A DNA stretch of 64,000 bases from CADEED01 sp041395625 (GCA_041395625.1 JAWLAE010000001.1:186001-250000), one strand, 5' to 3'; shown: positions 9,121-18,666, counted from the first letter of the stretch. The notes: a model not told the origin generated them from the sequence alone. A program made the numbers and translations.

Positions 9121-9927
9121 CTACGCGCAGCAGGTGAGTGTGAACGGCACATCGCCCTCGGCCTGCACCGCCTTGGCGGTGAGTCCGTTCCAGGTGAGGA
9201 ACCGGACACTGCAACGATAATGGCTACCGCTGGTTTCCGGGTACAGACCGGCATCCGCCGGCAAGGCAATCCGGACCAGCTGGACCGGCGTGTCACGATC
9301 GAAATTGATGTGGTAGACGCCGTTGCGCGCCAGCTCTTCGCGCGGCTGGCCATTCTGGCGCGTTATCCACAGCAATTCGGCGATCGCATCGCACAGCGGC
9401 CGCAGCGTCGTGAGCCACTGACCGAACGCCAGCATGCGCGTCTCGGTGGGCTGGTTGAGCCAGAAATAATAATCCGGCAGGTCGAACTCACAGGTGCCGC
9501 CCGGAATGGCGCTGCGATGCTTGATCGAGGCCAGAAACTCCGATTCCTTGAGTTCCTGCAGGTAGTTAGCGCCGATCGCGACGAGATCGGCGCGCAGCCG
9601 CAACAAGTTCGAGATCACGGTGCGCAGCCGCGCCGCATCGACGCCCGGCTTACTCTGAAAGACATTCAAGTGATTCAGGTGGCGCTCGAGCTCCTTCAGG
9701 ATGTCCGCCCGGATGTCGCCACGCGTCGCAACCGCCAGGATATCGAGCAGGCTCGCAACGGCCGCGCGACTGCCCCACTGGCTCGACATTTCGTTGTGAT
9801 ACAGCGCCTGGTTGTAGAGGAAATCCAGGCGCAGCAGGGTCCGCATGCGCTCGTTCAGCGGTTGCTCGAATACGAGCGGCGCCTGATCGGGATGTGCAAC
9901 AGCGCTGTGGGCGGCGGATTCACTCAT
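9121..9927 (-). CDS. zapD: Cell division protein ZapD
   Basis: A 268-residue protein of the ZapD (YacF) family, a cytoplasmic FtsZ-binding factor that cross-links FtsZ filaments at the Z ring. Characteristic segments are YEQPLNERMRTLLRL-like (VFEQPLNERMRTLLRLDFL), KELERHLNHLNVF, and LPDYYFWLNQP. The frame is open far upstream, but the ATG at 9927 puts the family N-terminus about 20 residues before the conserved block, so I chose it. It lies between coaE and yacG, as in many gammaproteobacteria. Confidence 0.95.
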   Translation of the reverse strand: MSESAAHSAVAHPDQAPLVFEQPLNERMRTLLRLDFLYNQALYHNEMSSQWGSRAAVASLLDILAVATRGDIRADILKELERHLNHLNVFQSKPGVDAARLRTVISNLLRLRADLVAIGANYLQELKESEFLASIKHRSAIPGGTCEFDLPDYYFWLNQPTETRMLAFGQWLTTLRPLCDAIAELLWITRQNGQPREELARNGVYHINFDRDTPVQLVRIALPADAGLYPETSGSHYRCSVRFLTWNGLTAKAVQAEGDVPFTLTCCA

Positions 9928-9983
9928 TGGAGTATTGTGCTTGACCGCGTCCGTGTGCGTAAACCATTGCGATCCCCTCGGGT

Positions 9984-10610
9984 CTAGCGAGCGCCTGCGG
10001 GATGGTCGGCGAGACGCAGATAGTCGCGGTGCAGCACCTCGACCTGATCCCGCAGCCGGTCGATGCCAGCGTCGTTCAGAATCACATCGTCCGCAATCGC
10101 GAGGCGCTCGGCGCGCGATGCCTGGGCTGCGAGGATCCGCACGGCCTCTGCCAGCGTGCTGCCATCGCGTGCCTGCAGGCGGGCGATCTGCAGCGCCGGG
10201 TCGCAGTCGACCAGCAGTACGCGATCGATGCGGTCGTCCCGTCCGCTCTCCGCGAGCAGCGGAATGGCAATGATCTGGTACGGGCCGCCGGCGCTGGCGC
10301 ACTGTGCTTCCATCAGTCGGCGGATCTCGGGGTGTGTCAGACGCTCGAGCCATTGGCGTTCCGCAGGCTCCGCAAACACGCGCGCACGCAGCGCGGCGCG
10401 GTCCAGGCTGCCATCGCTCAGGAGCATGCTGGTGCCAAAATGTCTGGCAATGGCCGCCAGCGCAGGCGTACCGGGTGCTACAGCTTCACGCGCCAGCACA
10501 TCGGTGTCGATCAGCGGCACACCTAGTGCTGCGAACAACTTCGCCACGGTGCTCTTGCCACTCGCGATGCCGCCGGTCAGCCCAATTCGCAGTATGCGGA
10601 CCTGAGCCAC
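9984..10610 (-). CDS. coaE: Dephospho-CoA kinase
   Basis: A 208-residue kinase that phosphorylates the 3'-OH of dephospho-CoA, the last step of CoA synthesis. The P-loop GLTGGIASGKSTVA is at residues 9-22, followed by LGVPLIDTDVLAREAV (substrate/metal Asp) and the LID-like region. The start is a GTG at 10610 whose first base is the last base of the pilD stop (TAGTG overlap), giving residues MAQVRILRIGLTGG; the frame extends further into pilD but without homology. The overlap suggests translational coupling from pilD. Confidence 0.95.
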   Translation of the reverse strand: MAQVRILRIGLTGGIASGKSTVAKLFAALGVPLIDTDVLAREAVAPGTPALAAIARHFGTSMLLSDGSLDRAALRARVFAEPAERQWLERLTHPEIRRLMEAQCASAGGPYQIIAIPLLAESGRDDRIDRVLLVDCDPALQIARLQARDGSTLAEAVRILAAQASRAERLAIADDVILNDAGIDRLRDQVEVLHRDYLRLADHPAGAR

Positions 10611-11500
10611 TAGCGCACCGGTCCGAACAACCCCAGCCAGTCGACTACCTGTTGCCCCACGATCAACGCCAGCCAACCTGCTACTGCGAGGAAGGGTCCG
10701 AAGGCGATCGGCGTACTGCGATCCTTACCTTGCCGCGCCAGCATCACGATGCCTGTGATGGCGCCCACGGCTGACGCCAGGATGATGATCGGCAACAGCA
10801 TCTGCCAGCCGAGCCAGGCGCCGAAAGCGGCGAACAACTTGAAGTCGCCATAGCCCATGCCTTCCTTGCCAGTGATCAGCCGGAACAGATGATAGACGCT
10901 CCACAAGCTGAGATAGCCCGTCAGCGCGCCGATGATGCTGGCACGCGGATCGATGGGCGCGGCACCCTCCGCCCACACGGGGTGGTAGAGACTCACGAAC
11001 AAGCCCAGCCACAGCAGCGGCAGCGTAAGACTGTCCGGTAACAACTGGGTGTCGATGTCGATACCGGTGAGCGCGATCAGGAACGCAGTGAAAACGAGCG
11101 CCGCCGCTGCAATCCAGCCGAAGCCGAATTTCCAGGCGACGATACCGAAGGCGATACCGGTGACGAGTTCGACGAGCGGATAGCGCACCGAAATGCGCGT
11201 GCCGCAGCCGGCGCATCGGCCGCGCAGCCACAGCCAGCTGAGCACGGGAATGTTCTGCAATGCCGTGATGGGCTGCTTGCATGCTGGGCAGGCAGAGCGC
11301 GGCGTCATCAGATTGAACTTGGCCGGCTCGTCCACCACGTCGCGACCCGCGAGTTCGTCGCACTGCCGGCGCCAGTCGGCCTCCAGCATCTTGGGCACGC
11401 GATAGATGACCACGTTCAGGAAGCTGCCGATCAGCAGCCCCAGGAGCGCGCAGACGCTCACGAACAGCACGGGCGATTGCGACAGTACGGTTGACAGCAT
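10610..11500 (-). CDS. pilD: Type IV prepilin peptidase / N-methyltransferase
   Basis: A 296-residue polytopic inner-membrane aspartic protease that cleaves prepilin leaders and N-methylates the new Phe. The cytoplasmic domain has two CxxC pairs (CPACKQP and CAGCG) about 30 residues apart. Catalytic aspartates are in GIDIDTQLLPD and GYGDFKLFAA. The ATG at 11500 is preferred because the first membrane helix (VLFVSVCALLGLLIGSFLN) follows at once; an upstream start at 11524 is possible. It should process PilA here and also the T2SS pseudopilins GspG-J encoded near 62 kb, since no second peptidase is seen in the window. Confidence 0.95.
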   Translation of the reverse strand: MLSTVLSQSPVLFVSVCALLGLLIGSFLNVVIYRVPKMLEADWRRQCDELAGRDVVDEPAKFNLMTPRSACPACKQPITALQNIPVLSWLWLRGRCAGCGTRISVRYPLVELVTGIAFGIVAWKFGFGWIAAAALVFTAFLIALTGIDIDTQLLPDSLTLPLLWLGLFVSLYHPVWAEGAAPIDPRASIIGALTGYLSLWSVYHLFRLITGKEGMGYGDFKLFAAFGAWLGWQMLLPIIILASAVGAITGIVMLARQGKDRSTPIAFGPFLAVAGWLALIVGQQVVDWLGLFGPVR

Positions 11501-11574
11501 CGGTGGCTCGGAAGAACGCCGCAACCTGGTGGTTGCGACGTGCGACTACCTGGACACCCTGGCCGCGGGGCGCG

Positions 11575-12813
11575 CTAGATCGCGGCGCCCAGCTTGAAGA
11601 TCGGCAGGTACATCGCGATGACGAGACCACCGACCAGCACGCCGAGGATTGCCATGATCAAAGGCTCGAGCAAGCTCGACATACTGTCTACCGCTGCGTC
11701 GACGTCGTCCTCGAAGAACTGGGCGACTTTGCCCGACATCTCGTCGAGCGAGCCGGACTCCTCACCGACCGCGATCATCTGGATGACCATGTTGGGGAAC
11801 AGCCCGGTGTTCTCCATCGCGCGCTGCAGGCGGTTACCCGTGGCGACTTCGTCGCGCATCTTGAGCACCGCGTCTTCGTACACGATGTTGCCCGTGGCAC
11901 CGGCCACTGACTGCAGTGCTTCCACGAGCGGCACACCGGCCGCGAACATGGTCGAGAGCGTGCGGGCGAAACGCGCCACCGCAGCCTTGTGCAGGATCGG
12001 CCCAATGATCGGGAATTTCAGCATCACGCGATCGAGCATCTCCTGCATGGCGCGCGAGCGCTTCTTGAAATAAATGAAGGCGTAAACGCCGGCGCCGAGC
12101 ACGATCGCAATGAAAATACCCTTGGCCTGTACGAACTTCGACAGGTTGATGACGAACTGCGTGAACGCCGGCAGGTCGGCACCGAATCCTTTGAACAGGC
12201 TCTCGAACTGCGGGATCACGAATACGAGCAGGATGATCGTGACGATAACGGCGACGACCAGCACCGCCGCCGGATAGAACAGCGCCTTCTTCACCTTCTT
12301 CTTCAGCGCTTCGGTCTTTTCCTTGTAGGTGGCGATCTTGTCCAGCAAGGTTTCGAGCGCGCCGGCCTGTTCACCGGCTTCCACCAGGTTGGTGAAGAGC
12401 TTGTCGAAATAGAGTGGGTGCTTGCCGAGCGCTTCGTGCAGCGTCGTGCCGCCTTCGATGTCCTGCTTGATATCGAGTACCAGTTTCTGCATCGCCGGCT
12501 TGTCATTGCCGTTGCCGACGATTTCGAACGCCTGCACCAGCGGGATACCGGCGCTCAACATCGTGGCGAGCTGCCGGCTGAACAAGGCGATGTCTTCGGC
12601 GTTGACCTTACCGCCGCTAGAAAACGCCGTGCTCTGTTTCTTGATGCGGCTAGGCACCACCCCTTGCCGGCGCAGGTCGGCACGCAAGGCGGCTTCGTCG
12701 GGCGCAAGGCTCTTGCCCTGCACCTTGTTGCCCTTCTTGTCCATGCCGGTCCAGGTGAACGCGATGTCGCGTTTGATCGTTTTGCCACCAGCGCTGACTG
12801 TTGCCGTTGCCAT
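11575..12813 (-). CDS. pilC: Type IV pilus inner-membrane platform protein PilC
   Basis: A 412-residue GspF/PilC-family protein with two homologous halves, each ending in membrane helices (ALFYPAAVLVVAVIVTIILLVFV and PLIMAILGVLVGGLVIAMYLPIF regions). An N-terminal soluble segment (TWTGMDKKGNKVQGK) is typical of PilC. It forms the platform turned by PilB to assemble pilin. It lies 40 bp downstream of pilB and 74 bp upstream of pilD on the same strand, so pilBCD is one operon that continues into coaE. Length and both conserved GExSG-type motifs (EAGEQAGAL, AVGEESGSL) fit the family. Confidence 0.96.
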   Translation of the reverse strand: MATATVSAGGKTIKRDIAFTWTGMDKKGNKVQGKSLAPDEAALRADLRRQGVVPSRIKKQSTAFSSGGKVNAEDIALFSRQLATMLSAGIPLVQAFEIVGNGNDKPAMQKLVLDIKQDIEGGTTLHEALGKHPLYFDKLFTNLVEAGEQAGALETLLDKIATYKEKTEALKKKVKKALFYPAAVLVVAVIVTIILLVFVIPQFESLFKGFGADLPAFTQFVINLSKFVQAKGIFIAIVLGAGVYAFIYFKKRSRAMQEMLDRVMLKFPIIGPILHKAAVARFARTLSTMFAAGVPLVEALQSVAGATGNIVYEDAVLKMRDEVATGNRLQRAMENTGLFPNMVIQMIAVGEESGSLDEMSGKVAQFFEDDVDAAVDSMSSLLEPLIMAILGVLVGGLVIAMYLPIFKLGAAI

Positions 12814-12853
12814 AACTTAGTCGTTCCTTGGGTGTATCGGATGCAGCATGCGA

Positions 12854-14593
12854 TCAGTCGATCGTGATGCTGTTGACTTCTTCGAGGCTGGTCATGCCCT
12901 GCTTGACCTTCTCGAGGCCCGCGCGGCGCAGGTCCCACACGCCTTCCTTGGCGGCCTGGTCAGCGATCGTGATGGCATTGCCACCCTCCATGATGATACG
13001 GCCGATTGCATCGGTGACCGCCATCACCTGATAGATGCCGACGCGGCCCTTGTAGCCGTCCGTGCAATTGCTGCAGCCTTTGGGCGCATACAGCTTCAGG
13101 CCGGCTTCGACGTCTACCTTCTGGAAGCCCTCTTTCAGTAGCGCTTCTTTCGGTACGTCGACCAACTGCTTGCAATGCGAGCACAACCGGCGTGCGAGGC
13201 GCTGCGCGATGATCAGACTCACCGAGGTAGCGATCGCATAGGGCTTGACACCCATGTCGATGAGCCGCGTCAGTGTCTGCGGCGCGTCGTTAGTATGTAG
13301 CGTGGACAGCACCAAGTGGCCTGTCTGCGCGGCCTTGATGGCGATTTCCGCAGTCTCGAGATCGCGTACCTCACCGACCATCACCACGTCCGGATCCTGA
13401 CGCAGGAACGCGCGCAGCGCGGCCGCGAAGGTGAGGCCCACCTTTGGATTGACGTTCACCTGGTTGACGCCGGGGAGATTGATTTCCGCCGGATCCTCCG
13501 CGGTCGAGATGTTGGTGTCTTCGCGATTGAGAATGTTGAGGCCGGTGTAGAGCGACACCGTCTTGCCGGAGCCTGTCGGCCCGGTGACCAGAATCATGCC
13601 CTGCGGTTTGGCGAGATACTTCAGATATAGCTCGCGCTGCGCCGGTTCGTAGCCGAGCGCGTCGATGCCCAGCATCGCCGATGACGGGTCGAGAATACGC
13701 AGCACGATCTTCTCGCCGTACAGCGTCGGACAGGAGCTGACGCGAAAATCGATGGCGCGCGTCTTCGACAGCTTCATCTTGATGCGGCCGTCCTGCGGCA
13801 CGCGGCGCTCCGCAATGTCCAGGCGCGACATCACCTTCAGGCGCGCCGAAATCTTCTGCGACAGCTGTACCGGCGGCTGGGCTATCTCCTTAAGCACGCC
13901 GTCCATGCGGAAGCGCACGCGATAGGTCTTCTCGTACGGCTCGAAGTGAATGTCCGAGGCGCCGCGGCGAATGGCATCGAGCATCAGCTTGTTGACGAAG
14001 CGGACGATCGGCGCGTCTTCGACGTCGTCGCGCGTGATCTTGTCGAGTTCTTCCTCGCCGCCCGAGACCTCGAGGTTCTCGAGGTCGAAGCCGCCTTCGT
14101 CGTCGCCGAGACCCGGCATCTGCGTGTCGACCTGCTCGAGTGTCTTGTCGAGCGCTGCCTGCAGCTTGTCGTCTTCGACGACGATCGCCTCGATGCCGAG
14201 ACCGGTCTGGAACTTGATTTCATCGACCGACAGCAGGTTGGTGGGGTCGGCGACGCCCAGGAACAAACGTTTGCCGCGTTTGTAGAGCGGCAGCACGCGG
14301 TGCTTCTGCAGGAGTTTGTCGGTGACCAGCTTGACGGTATCGAGATCGAGCTGGATGGAGTCGAGGTCGAGCAGCGGCACCCCGAACTCGGACGCCGCAG
14401 CGATCGCGATATCGCGCGCCTGCGCGGTGCCATTGCTCACGAGCTGCGTGACGAAGCTGGTGCGGCGCTCCTTGGCATTCTGCAGCGCGATCAGCATGGC
14501 CGATTCCTCGACCACACCGTCCTGCACCAGCCGCTGCGGCAACCCGCCGAGGCCGCGTGCGGCGCCTGCTACGAAAGACTCATTTGCACTCAT
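12854..14593 (-). CDS. pilB: Type IV pilus assembly ATPase PilB
   Basis: A 579-residue GspE-family hexameric ATPase that powers pilus extension. It contains an N-terminal domain (residues about 1-170), then Walker A GPTGSGKTVSLYTG near residue 335, the Asp box, Walker B LRQDPDVVMVGEVRD, and the His box TGHLVLSTLHTNDAP. A tetracysteine zinc site is visible as CSHCKQ and, about 35 residues on, CSNC. It is the first gene of pilB-C-D. The gap to pilA (14594-14779) contains the pilA terminator, so the two units are probably transcribed separately. A second GspE-type ATPase is encoded at 58.8 kb. Confidence 0.96.
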   Translation of the reverse strand: MSANESFVAGAARGLGGLPQRLVQDGVVEESAMLIALQNAKERRTSFVTQLVSNGTAQARDIAIAAASEFGVPLLDLDSIQLDLDTVKLVTDKLLQKHRVLPLYKRGKRLFLGVADPTNLLSVDEIKFQTGLGIEAIVVEDDKLQAALDKTLEQVDTQMPGLGDDEGGFDLENLEVSGGEEELDKITRDDVEDAPIVRFVNKLMLDAIRRGASDIHFEPYEKTYRVRFRMDGVLKEIAQPPVQLSQKISARLKVMSRLDIAERRVPQDGRIKMKLSKTRAIDFRVSSCPTLYGEKIVLRILDPSSAMLGIDALGYEPAQRELYLKYLAKPQGMILVTGPTGSGKTVSLYTGLNILNREDTNISTAEDPAEINLPGVNQVNVNPKVGLTFAAALRAFLRQDPDVVMVGEVRDLETAEIAIKAAQTGHLVLSTLHTNDAPQTLTRLIDMGVKPYAIATSVSLIIAQRLARRLCSHCKQLVDVPKEALLKEGFQKVDVEAGLKLYAPKGCSNCTDGYKGRVGIYQVMAVTDAIGRIIMEGGNAITIADQAAKEGVWDLRRAGLEKVKQGMTSLEEVNSITID

Positions 14594-14724
14594 AGACTTA
14601 GGAGCGACCGGATCCGTCCTGTGGAACGCCGTAGTCTACCGGAGGGCAGGCCACGGGCAATTGTCAAATCTGCCCAATCCTCGCATGAGCGGCCACCAGG
14701 CTGCGTGACCGGGCTCCCAAAAGA

Positions 14725-14750
14725 CGAAGCCCCTCCGAGGAGGGGCTTCG
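14725..14750 (-). terminator. Intrinsic terminator of pilA
   Basis: A perfect 12-bp stem (CGAAGCCCCTCC / GGAGGGGCTTCG) with a 2-base loop, 30 bp after the pilA stop. Read on the minus strand it is followed by TCTTTT, a short U-tract. It would stop transcripts leaving pilA before pilB. Confidence 0.8.
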
Positions 14751-14779
14751 CGTTCTTCACACTCGGATGAGTGGGGAGA

Positions 14780-15283
14780 TTAGGCGCGACACTCGGCCGG
14801 CGCGTACTTGGCGAGCAGCGTGCCGACAGCGTTGGCAGCGCCAGTCATCAGCGTCGCCGACGGGTTGGCAACCGAGCCCACCGCACGGCACTTCCAGATG
14901 ACACTGCGGTCAGTGGCCAGGTACGGGACCAGCGTCAGGGTGGAACCCGTGATCGCGGCGTTGGCACGCTGCGGAGCCGTGCTGCTGTACGTGATCGTGA
15001 TGACGCCGTTCACAACAGCCATCTGCGACACGTAGTTACCCGTTGTGTCGGTGGCGTTGGCGGACAGACCAGCGGCCGTACGAGTCGCCGGGGCGTTGCC
15101 CGTGCTCGAGAACGTCTCGGAGATGGCTGCCTTGGCACCAGCGGCCAGGTTCAAGCCTTCAGAGACCTGCCCACGGATGGTGTAGTCCTGATACGCCGGG
15201 ATCGCGATCGCGGCCAGAATACCGATGATCGCCACGACGATCATCAACTCGATGAGGGTAAAACCCTTTTGCACTGACTTCAT
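14780..15283 (-). CDS. pilA: Type IV major pilin PilA
   Basis: A 167-residue type IVa pilin. A six-residue leader (MKSVQK) ends in Gly before the mature N-terminal Phe (G/FTLIELMIVVAIIGILAA), with Glu at mature position 5. The C-terminal domain carries two cysteines (WKCRAV and AECRA) near the end that would form the pilin D-region disulfide. The ATG at 15283 has an AGGAG ribosome-binding site about 9 bases upstream; an in-frame TTG further up is unlikely. It is flanked by its own sigma-54 promoter and terminator and lies next to the pilR-pilS regulator genes. It would be cleaved by PilD and polymerised by PilB/PilC. Confidence 0.96.
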   Translation of the reverse strand: MKSVQKGFTLIELMIVVAIIGILAAIAIPAYQDYTIRGQVSEGLNLAAGAKAAISETFSSTGNAPATRTAAGLSANATDTTGNYVSQMAVVNGVITITYSSTAPQRANAAITGSTLTLVPYLATDRSVIWKCRAVGSVANPSATLMTGAANAVGTLLAKYAPAECRA

Positions 15284-15351
15284 TTGAAGGAACTCCTGAA
15301 AAACCAAAGGACCGAAAAACAGCGGCGTACGATCGCCGGCAGGAGTACTTG

Positions 15352-15367
15352 AGCAAGTGCTGTGCCA
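15352..15367 (-). promoter_or_regulatory. Sigma-54 (RpoN) promoter of pilA
   Basis: On the minus strand the sequence reads TGGCACAGCACTTGCT, matching the sigma-54 consensus TGGCAC-N5-TTGCW at every conserved position. A start of transcription about 12 bases downstream would leave a leader of roughly 55-60 bases before the pilA ATG. This fits the known control of pilA by PilR/PilS and RpoN, and pilR lies just upstream. Confidence 0.88.
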
Positions 15368-15419
15368 GTCTGCAGGCGGAGTTCATAAAGCATTGATCCA
15401 GAACAACTTTATTGAATCC

Positions 15420-15437
15420 TGACAGTTCGATATGTCA
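15420..15437 (-). promoter_or_regulatory. Candidate PilR-binding inverted repeat
   Basis: An inverted repeat TGACA-N8-TGTCA lies about 55-70 bp upstream of the sigma-54 promoter. PilR sites in Pseudomonas contain TGTC half-sites, so an enhancer role is plausible. This is an inference from position and half-site only. Confidence 0.4.
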
Positions 15438-15511
15438 GCTCGCCGGGGCCGCCCGCGGTCACTGCCAGGGCCGGCGCGTCACAAAGTGACGTTCGCCGTC
15501 ACCTGCCGGTG

Positions 15512-16891
15512 CTATTCGATGCCGAGCTTCTGGATCCGGTAGCGCAGCGCCCGGAATGTCATCCCCAGGAGCTTGGCCGCCGCGGTCTTGTTGTAGCGCG
15601 TCTGCTCCAGCGCCTTGATGATGGCGGCGCGTTCGACTTCTTCGAGCTGGTCACCCAGCGCGTGGTTGCCGCCTGACGCGGGCGCGTTGGTGCCCGACGA
15701 CGTGGCGCCCGGGCTCGCGGTCGCCGCGCCCGCGAGCGGCGACGGCCGCAACTGCAGATCGCTGGCCTCGATCGTGCCGTCGGTGCAGAGCGCGAGGGCT
15801 CGTTCGAGCGTGTTCTCCAGTTCGCGCACATTGCCGGGGAATGCATAGCCGCCGAGCGCCTGCAGGGCAGCCGCGGAGACCTTCGCCGGCTCGACGCCGA
15901 GCCGGCGCGACAAGCGCCGGACGATCGTTTCGATGAGATCCGGTATGTCCTCGCGTCGTTCGCGCAGCGGTGGCACGCGCAGATCGATGACATTGATGCG
16001 GTAGTAGAGGTCCTCGCGAAAGCGGCCCAGACGTACCAACTCGGCCAGATCCTTGTGAGTGGCCGAGAGGATGCGCACGTCGATGGACTGCTCGCGCGCT
16101 TCGCCCACCGGCCGCACCGTCTTCTCCTGGATCACGCGCAGCAGCTTCACCTGCATGTGCAGGGGCAAGTCCGCCACTTCATCGAGGAACAGCGTGCCGC
16201 CCTCGGCCGAGGCAATCAGGCCCGGTTTGTCCGCGACGGCGCCGGTGAAGCTGCCGCGTTTGTGACCGAACAGCTCGCTCTCCATCAGCTCATTCGGGAT
16301 GGCTCCGCAGTTGACTGCGACGAACGGCTCATCGGCGCGCGAGCTGGCGGTGTGGATCATGCGTGCCACCAGCTCCTTGCCGGTGCCGGATTCGCCGAAA
16401 ATATGCACAGGGGCCTGGCTGCGGGCCACCTTCTGGATCATCTCGCGCAGCCGCTCCATCGCCGGCCCGCGGCCGATCAGCATCGGCCCACGACGCAGGG
16501 TGGCGCCGGGATCGTCATCGTTGGCCGCGAGCTTGATGGCACTCGCCACCAGCTTGCGTAGCACGCCGAGATCGAGCGGCTTGGAGACGAAATCGAAGGC
16601 GCCCAGCTTGAGCGCCCGGACCGCCGATTCGACATTGCCATGCGCCGTGATGACCGCGCACGGCAGGCCTGGGTTGTTAGTGGCCAGCCATTCGAGCAAC
16701 TCGAGGCCGTCGCCGTCCGGCAATCGCATATCGGTGAGACACAGGTCGAAGCGCTGTGATTTCAGGAGTTGCTTGGCGCCCGCGACATCGCCGGCCGACT
16801 GCGTCGCGAGCTGCATGCGCGACAGCGTGAGGCAGATCAGCTCGACGAGATCCGGTTCATCGTCGACGACGAGTATTTGCGGCGTAGCCAT
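15512..16891 (-). CDS. pilR: Sigma-54-dependent response regulator PilR
   Basis: A 459-residue NtrC-family regulator: receiver domain (residues about 5-120, phosphoacceptor Asp in CLTDMRLPDGDG), AAA+ domain with Walker A GESGTGKE near residue 167 and the sigma-54 contact loop GSFTGA near residue 212, then a Fis-type helix-turn-helix (TAAAKLLGMTFRALRYRIQKLGI) at the C-terminus. It should activate pilA when phosphorylated by PilS. ATG 16891 is preferred to a TTG one codon earlier. It lies 43 bp downstream of pilS and is transcribed towards pilA. Confidence 0.95.
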   Translation of the reverse strand: MATPQILVVDDEPDLVELICLTLSRMQLATQSAGDVAGAKQLLKSQRFDLCLTDMRLPDGDGLELLEWLATNNPGLPCAVITAHGNVESAVRALKLGAFDFVSKPLDLGVLRKLVASAIKLAANDDDPGATLRRGPMLIGRGPAMERLREMIQKVARSQAPVHIFGESGTGKELVARMIHTASSRADEPFVAVNCGAIPNELMESELFGHKRGSFTGAVADKPGLIASAEGGTLFLDEVADLPLHMQVKLLRVIQEKTVRPVGEAREQSIDVRILSATHKDLAELVRLGRFREDLYYRINVIDLRVPPLRERREDIPDLIETIVRRLSRRLGVEPAKVSAAALQALGGYAFPGNVRELENTLERALALCTDGTIEASDLQLRPSPLAGAATASPGATSSGTNAPASGGNHALGDQLEEVERAAIIKALEQTRYNKTAAAKLLGMTFRALRYRIQKLGIE

Positions 16892-16934
16892 CAATGGATT
16901 CTAACTGACGAGACCGGCCACGCAGTCGATGCGG

Positions 16935-18584
16935 TCACGCTTCCCACCGTTCAGGGTCGGCGAAAACGACGCGGAATACGCTGCCGCCACCGGCGCGCGG
17001 TTCGTACGCGAGCAGCGCTCGATTGCTCTGCGCCAACTCGCGCGCAACGAACAGCCCGAGGCCGGTGCCGCGACCGCCGGCAGTGAAGAATGGCTCGAAT
17101 ATTCGCTCGTGATGCTGCTCCGGGATGCCCGGGCCCCGGTCGGCGACTTCGAGAAACGGCCGCCCGCTCTTCTGTAAGCGCCCAAAGCGCAGTTCGACGC
17201 GTGGCTCCTGGCCCAGTTGCACGCCGTACTTGAGCGAGTTCTCGCAGAGATTCCAGACCACTTGCCGCAGCTGGGAAGGGTCGGCGCGGACCCGCACTGC
17301 GAACTGCGGGCCCGCCATTTCCAGTTTTTCGGATGCCACTTGCATGGTCGCGGCGAACTCCTCGCGGAACTGCTCGAGCCAGCCGCGCAGCTCGAAATCC
17401 GTGTGCTGCGCGGACTCGCGCCGCGACATCGACAGCACATTGTCGATGATCTGGCGGACGCGCTCGCCGTTGACACGGATGATTTCCGTCAGGCGCCGAT
17501 CCTCGGAGGGCAAGTGGGCCGACTCGGCTAACAACTGTGCCGCATGGCTCATGGCGCCCACCGGATTGCGGATCTCGTGCGCGATACTGGCCGACAAGCG
17601 GCCGAGGGAGGCGAGCTTTGACTGCTGCACTTTCGCCTCGAGCGCGCTGGTATCTTCCAGGAAGATGATGATGGGCGCGGGCTCGGTGCTGCCCAGCGGC
17701 GCGAAATGCGGCCGAATCATGTGGCCGCCGTCCGCCGCGAGCATGGCGGGCGGGTCGGTGCTCGGGCCGGCGACGCTCGCGCCGGCGCCCGTCTGGCGCC
17801 AGGTCTCGAGATGATAGAGCAGCTGTGGCGAGGCTTCGCCGAGCAGCGCGTCCGGATACGCCTTGCGATCGCCCAGCAGATGCGCCGCCGATTCGTTGAT
17901 GAGCCGAATGCGGCCCTCGGGATCCACCACCAGGATGCTCTCGCGCAGGTGTTGCACTATGTATTGCGAAAGCTGCGCCATATTGGCGAGGTCCACTTCC
18001 TGCCGCCGTACGATCGCTTCGCTCTCGCGCAGCCGCGTCGTGATCGGCCAGACGAGTAGCGCGACCAGGAAGATGATCGCGCCGAGTATCCCGGTGGCCG
18101 GGTAGTCGTTGATCTCGGCGATGCCGATCACGTGGCTCGCGATCTGCTGCAACAGCAGCGCCACCGTGGCGAGCGCCGCTAACAGAAACGCATCGCGGCT
18201 GTCGGCGAGCAGGGCCATCGCACCGACGGGCACCACGAACAGGATCCCGAGACCACTGGCGACACCGCCGCTGGCATACAGCAGCAGGCCGATCGCAGTC
18301 GCGTCGAGCACCGCGTGCACGAGCGTGGTGGTGCGCAGCGAGTGGAACACGCGCCGGCCAACGAGCACGATCGCGATCGCCGCCGCAAAGTAGACGATGC
18401 AGACCCACAGAAAGAGGCGCGGATCGGCCGAGCCGATGGGCGATGCGGCACCCACACCGGCGCGCACGGCGATCAGTGCCGGCGGGATCAACAGCCGATA
18501 GAGATTGACGAGGCCCAATACCCGCCAGGCGAGATCGGTCGGCGTCTGATGGGTCGTGGCGGCGTGATTGGCCATTCGCCGCAT
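16935..18584 (-). CDS. pilS: Sensor histidine kinase PilS
   Basis: A 549-residue kinase with about six N-terminal membrane helices (roughly residues 20-190), a PAS-like segment (ESILVVDPEGRIRLINESAAHLLG), a HisKA domain with phosphorylated His in SIAHEIRNPVGAMSHAAQ near residue 335, and a HATPase domain (N box WNLCENSLKYG, G1 DRGPGIP, G2 GGRGTGLGL). This is the PilS layout. It would phosphorylate PilR in response to pilin levels in the membrane. ATG 18584 is chosen over upstream in-frame codons because the frame upstream runs into the divergent sucC promoter region; ATG 18575 is also possible. Confidence 0.94.
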   Translation of the reverse strand: MRRMANHAATTHQTPTDLAWRVLGLVNLYRLLIPPALIAVRAGVGAASPIGSADPRLFLWVCIVYFAAAIAIVLVGRRVFHSLRTTTLVHAVLDATAIGLLLYASGGVASGLGILFVVPVGAMALLADSRDAFLLAALATVALLLQQIASHVIGIAEINDYPATGILGAIIFLVALLVWPITTRLRESEAIVRRQEVDLANMAQLSQYIVQHLRESILVVDPEGRIRLINESAAHLLGDRKAYPDALLGEASPQLLYHLETWRQTGAGASVAGPSTDPPAMLAADGGHMIRPHFAPLGSTEPAPIIIFLEDTSALEAKVQQSKLASLGRLSASIAHEIRNPVGAMSHAAQLLAESAHLPSEDRRLTEIIRVNGERVRQIIDNVLSMSRRESAQHTDFELRGWLEQFREEFAATMQVASEKLEMAGPQFAVRVRADPSQLRQVVWNLCENSLKYGVQLGQEPRVELRFGRLQKSGRPFLEVADRGPGIPEQHHERIFEPFFTAGGRGTGLGLFVARELAQSNRALLAYEPRAGGGSVFRVVFADPERWEA

Positions 18585-18666
18585 GATAACTGGTGTACAG
18601 CACTGGCGCGCGTGGGCCTTAGTCCGCGACAATAGCGGTTCGGTCTCAGTCATCCGAGCGCATAAA

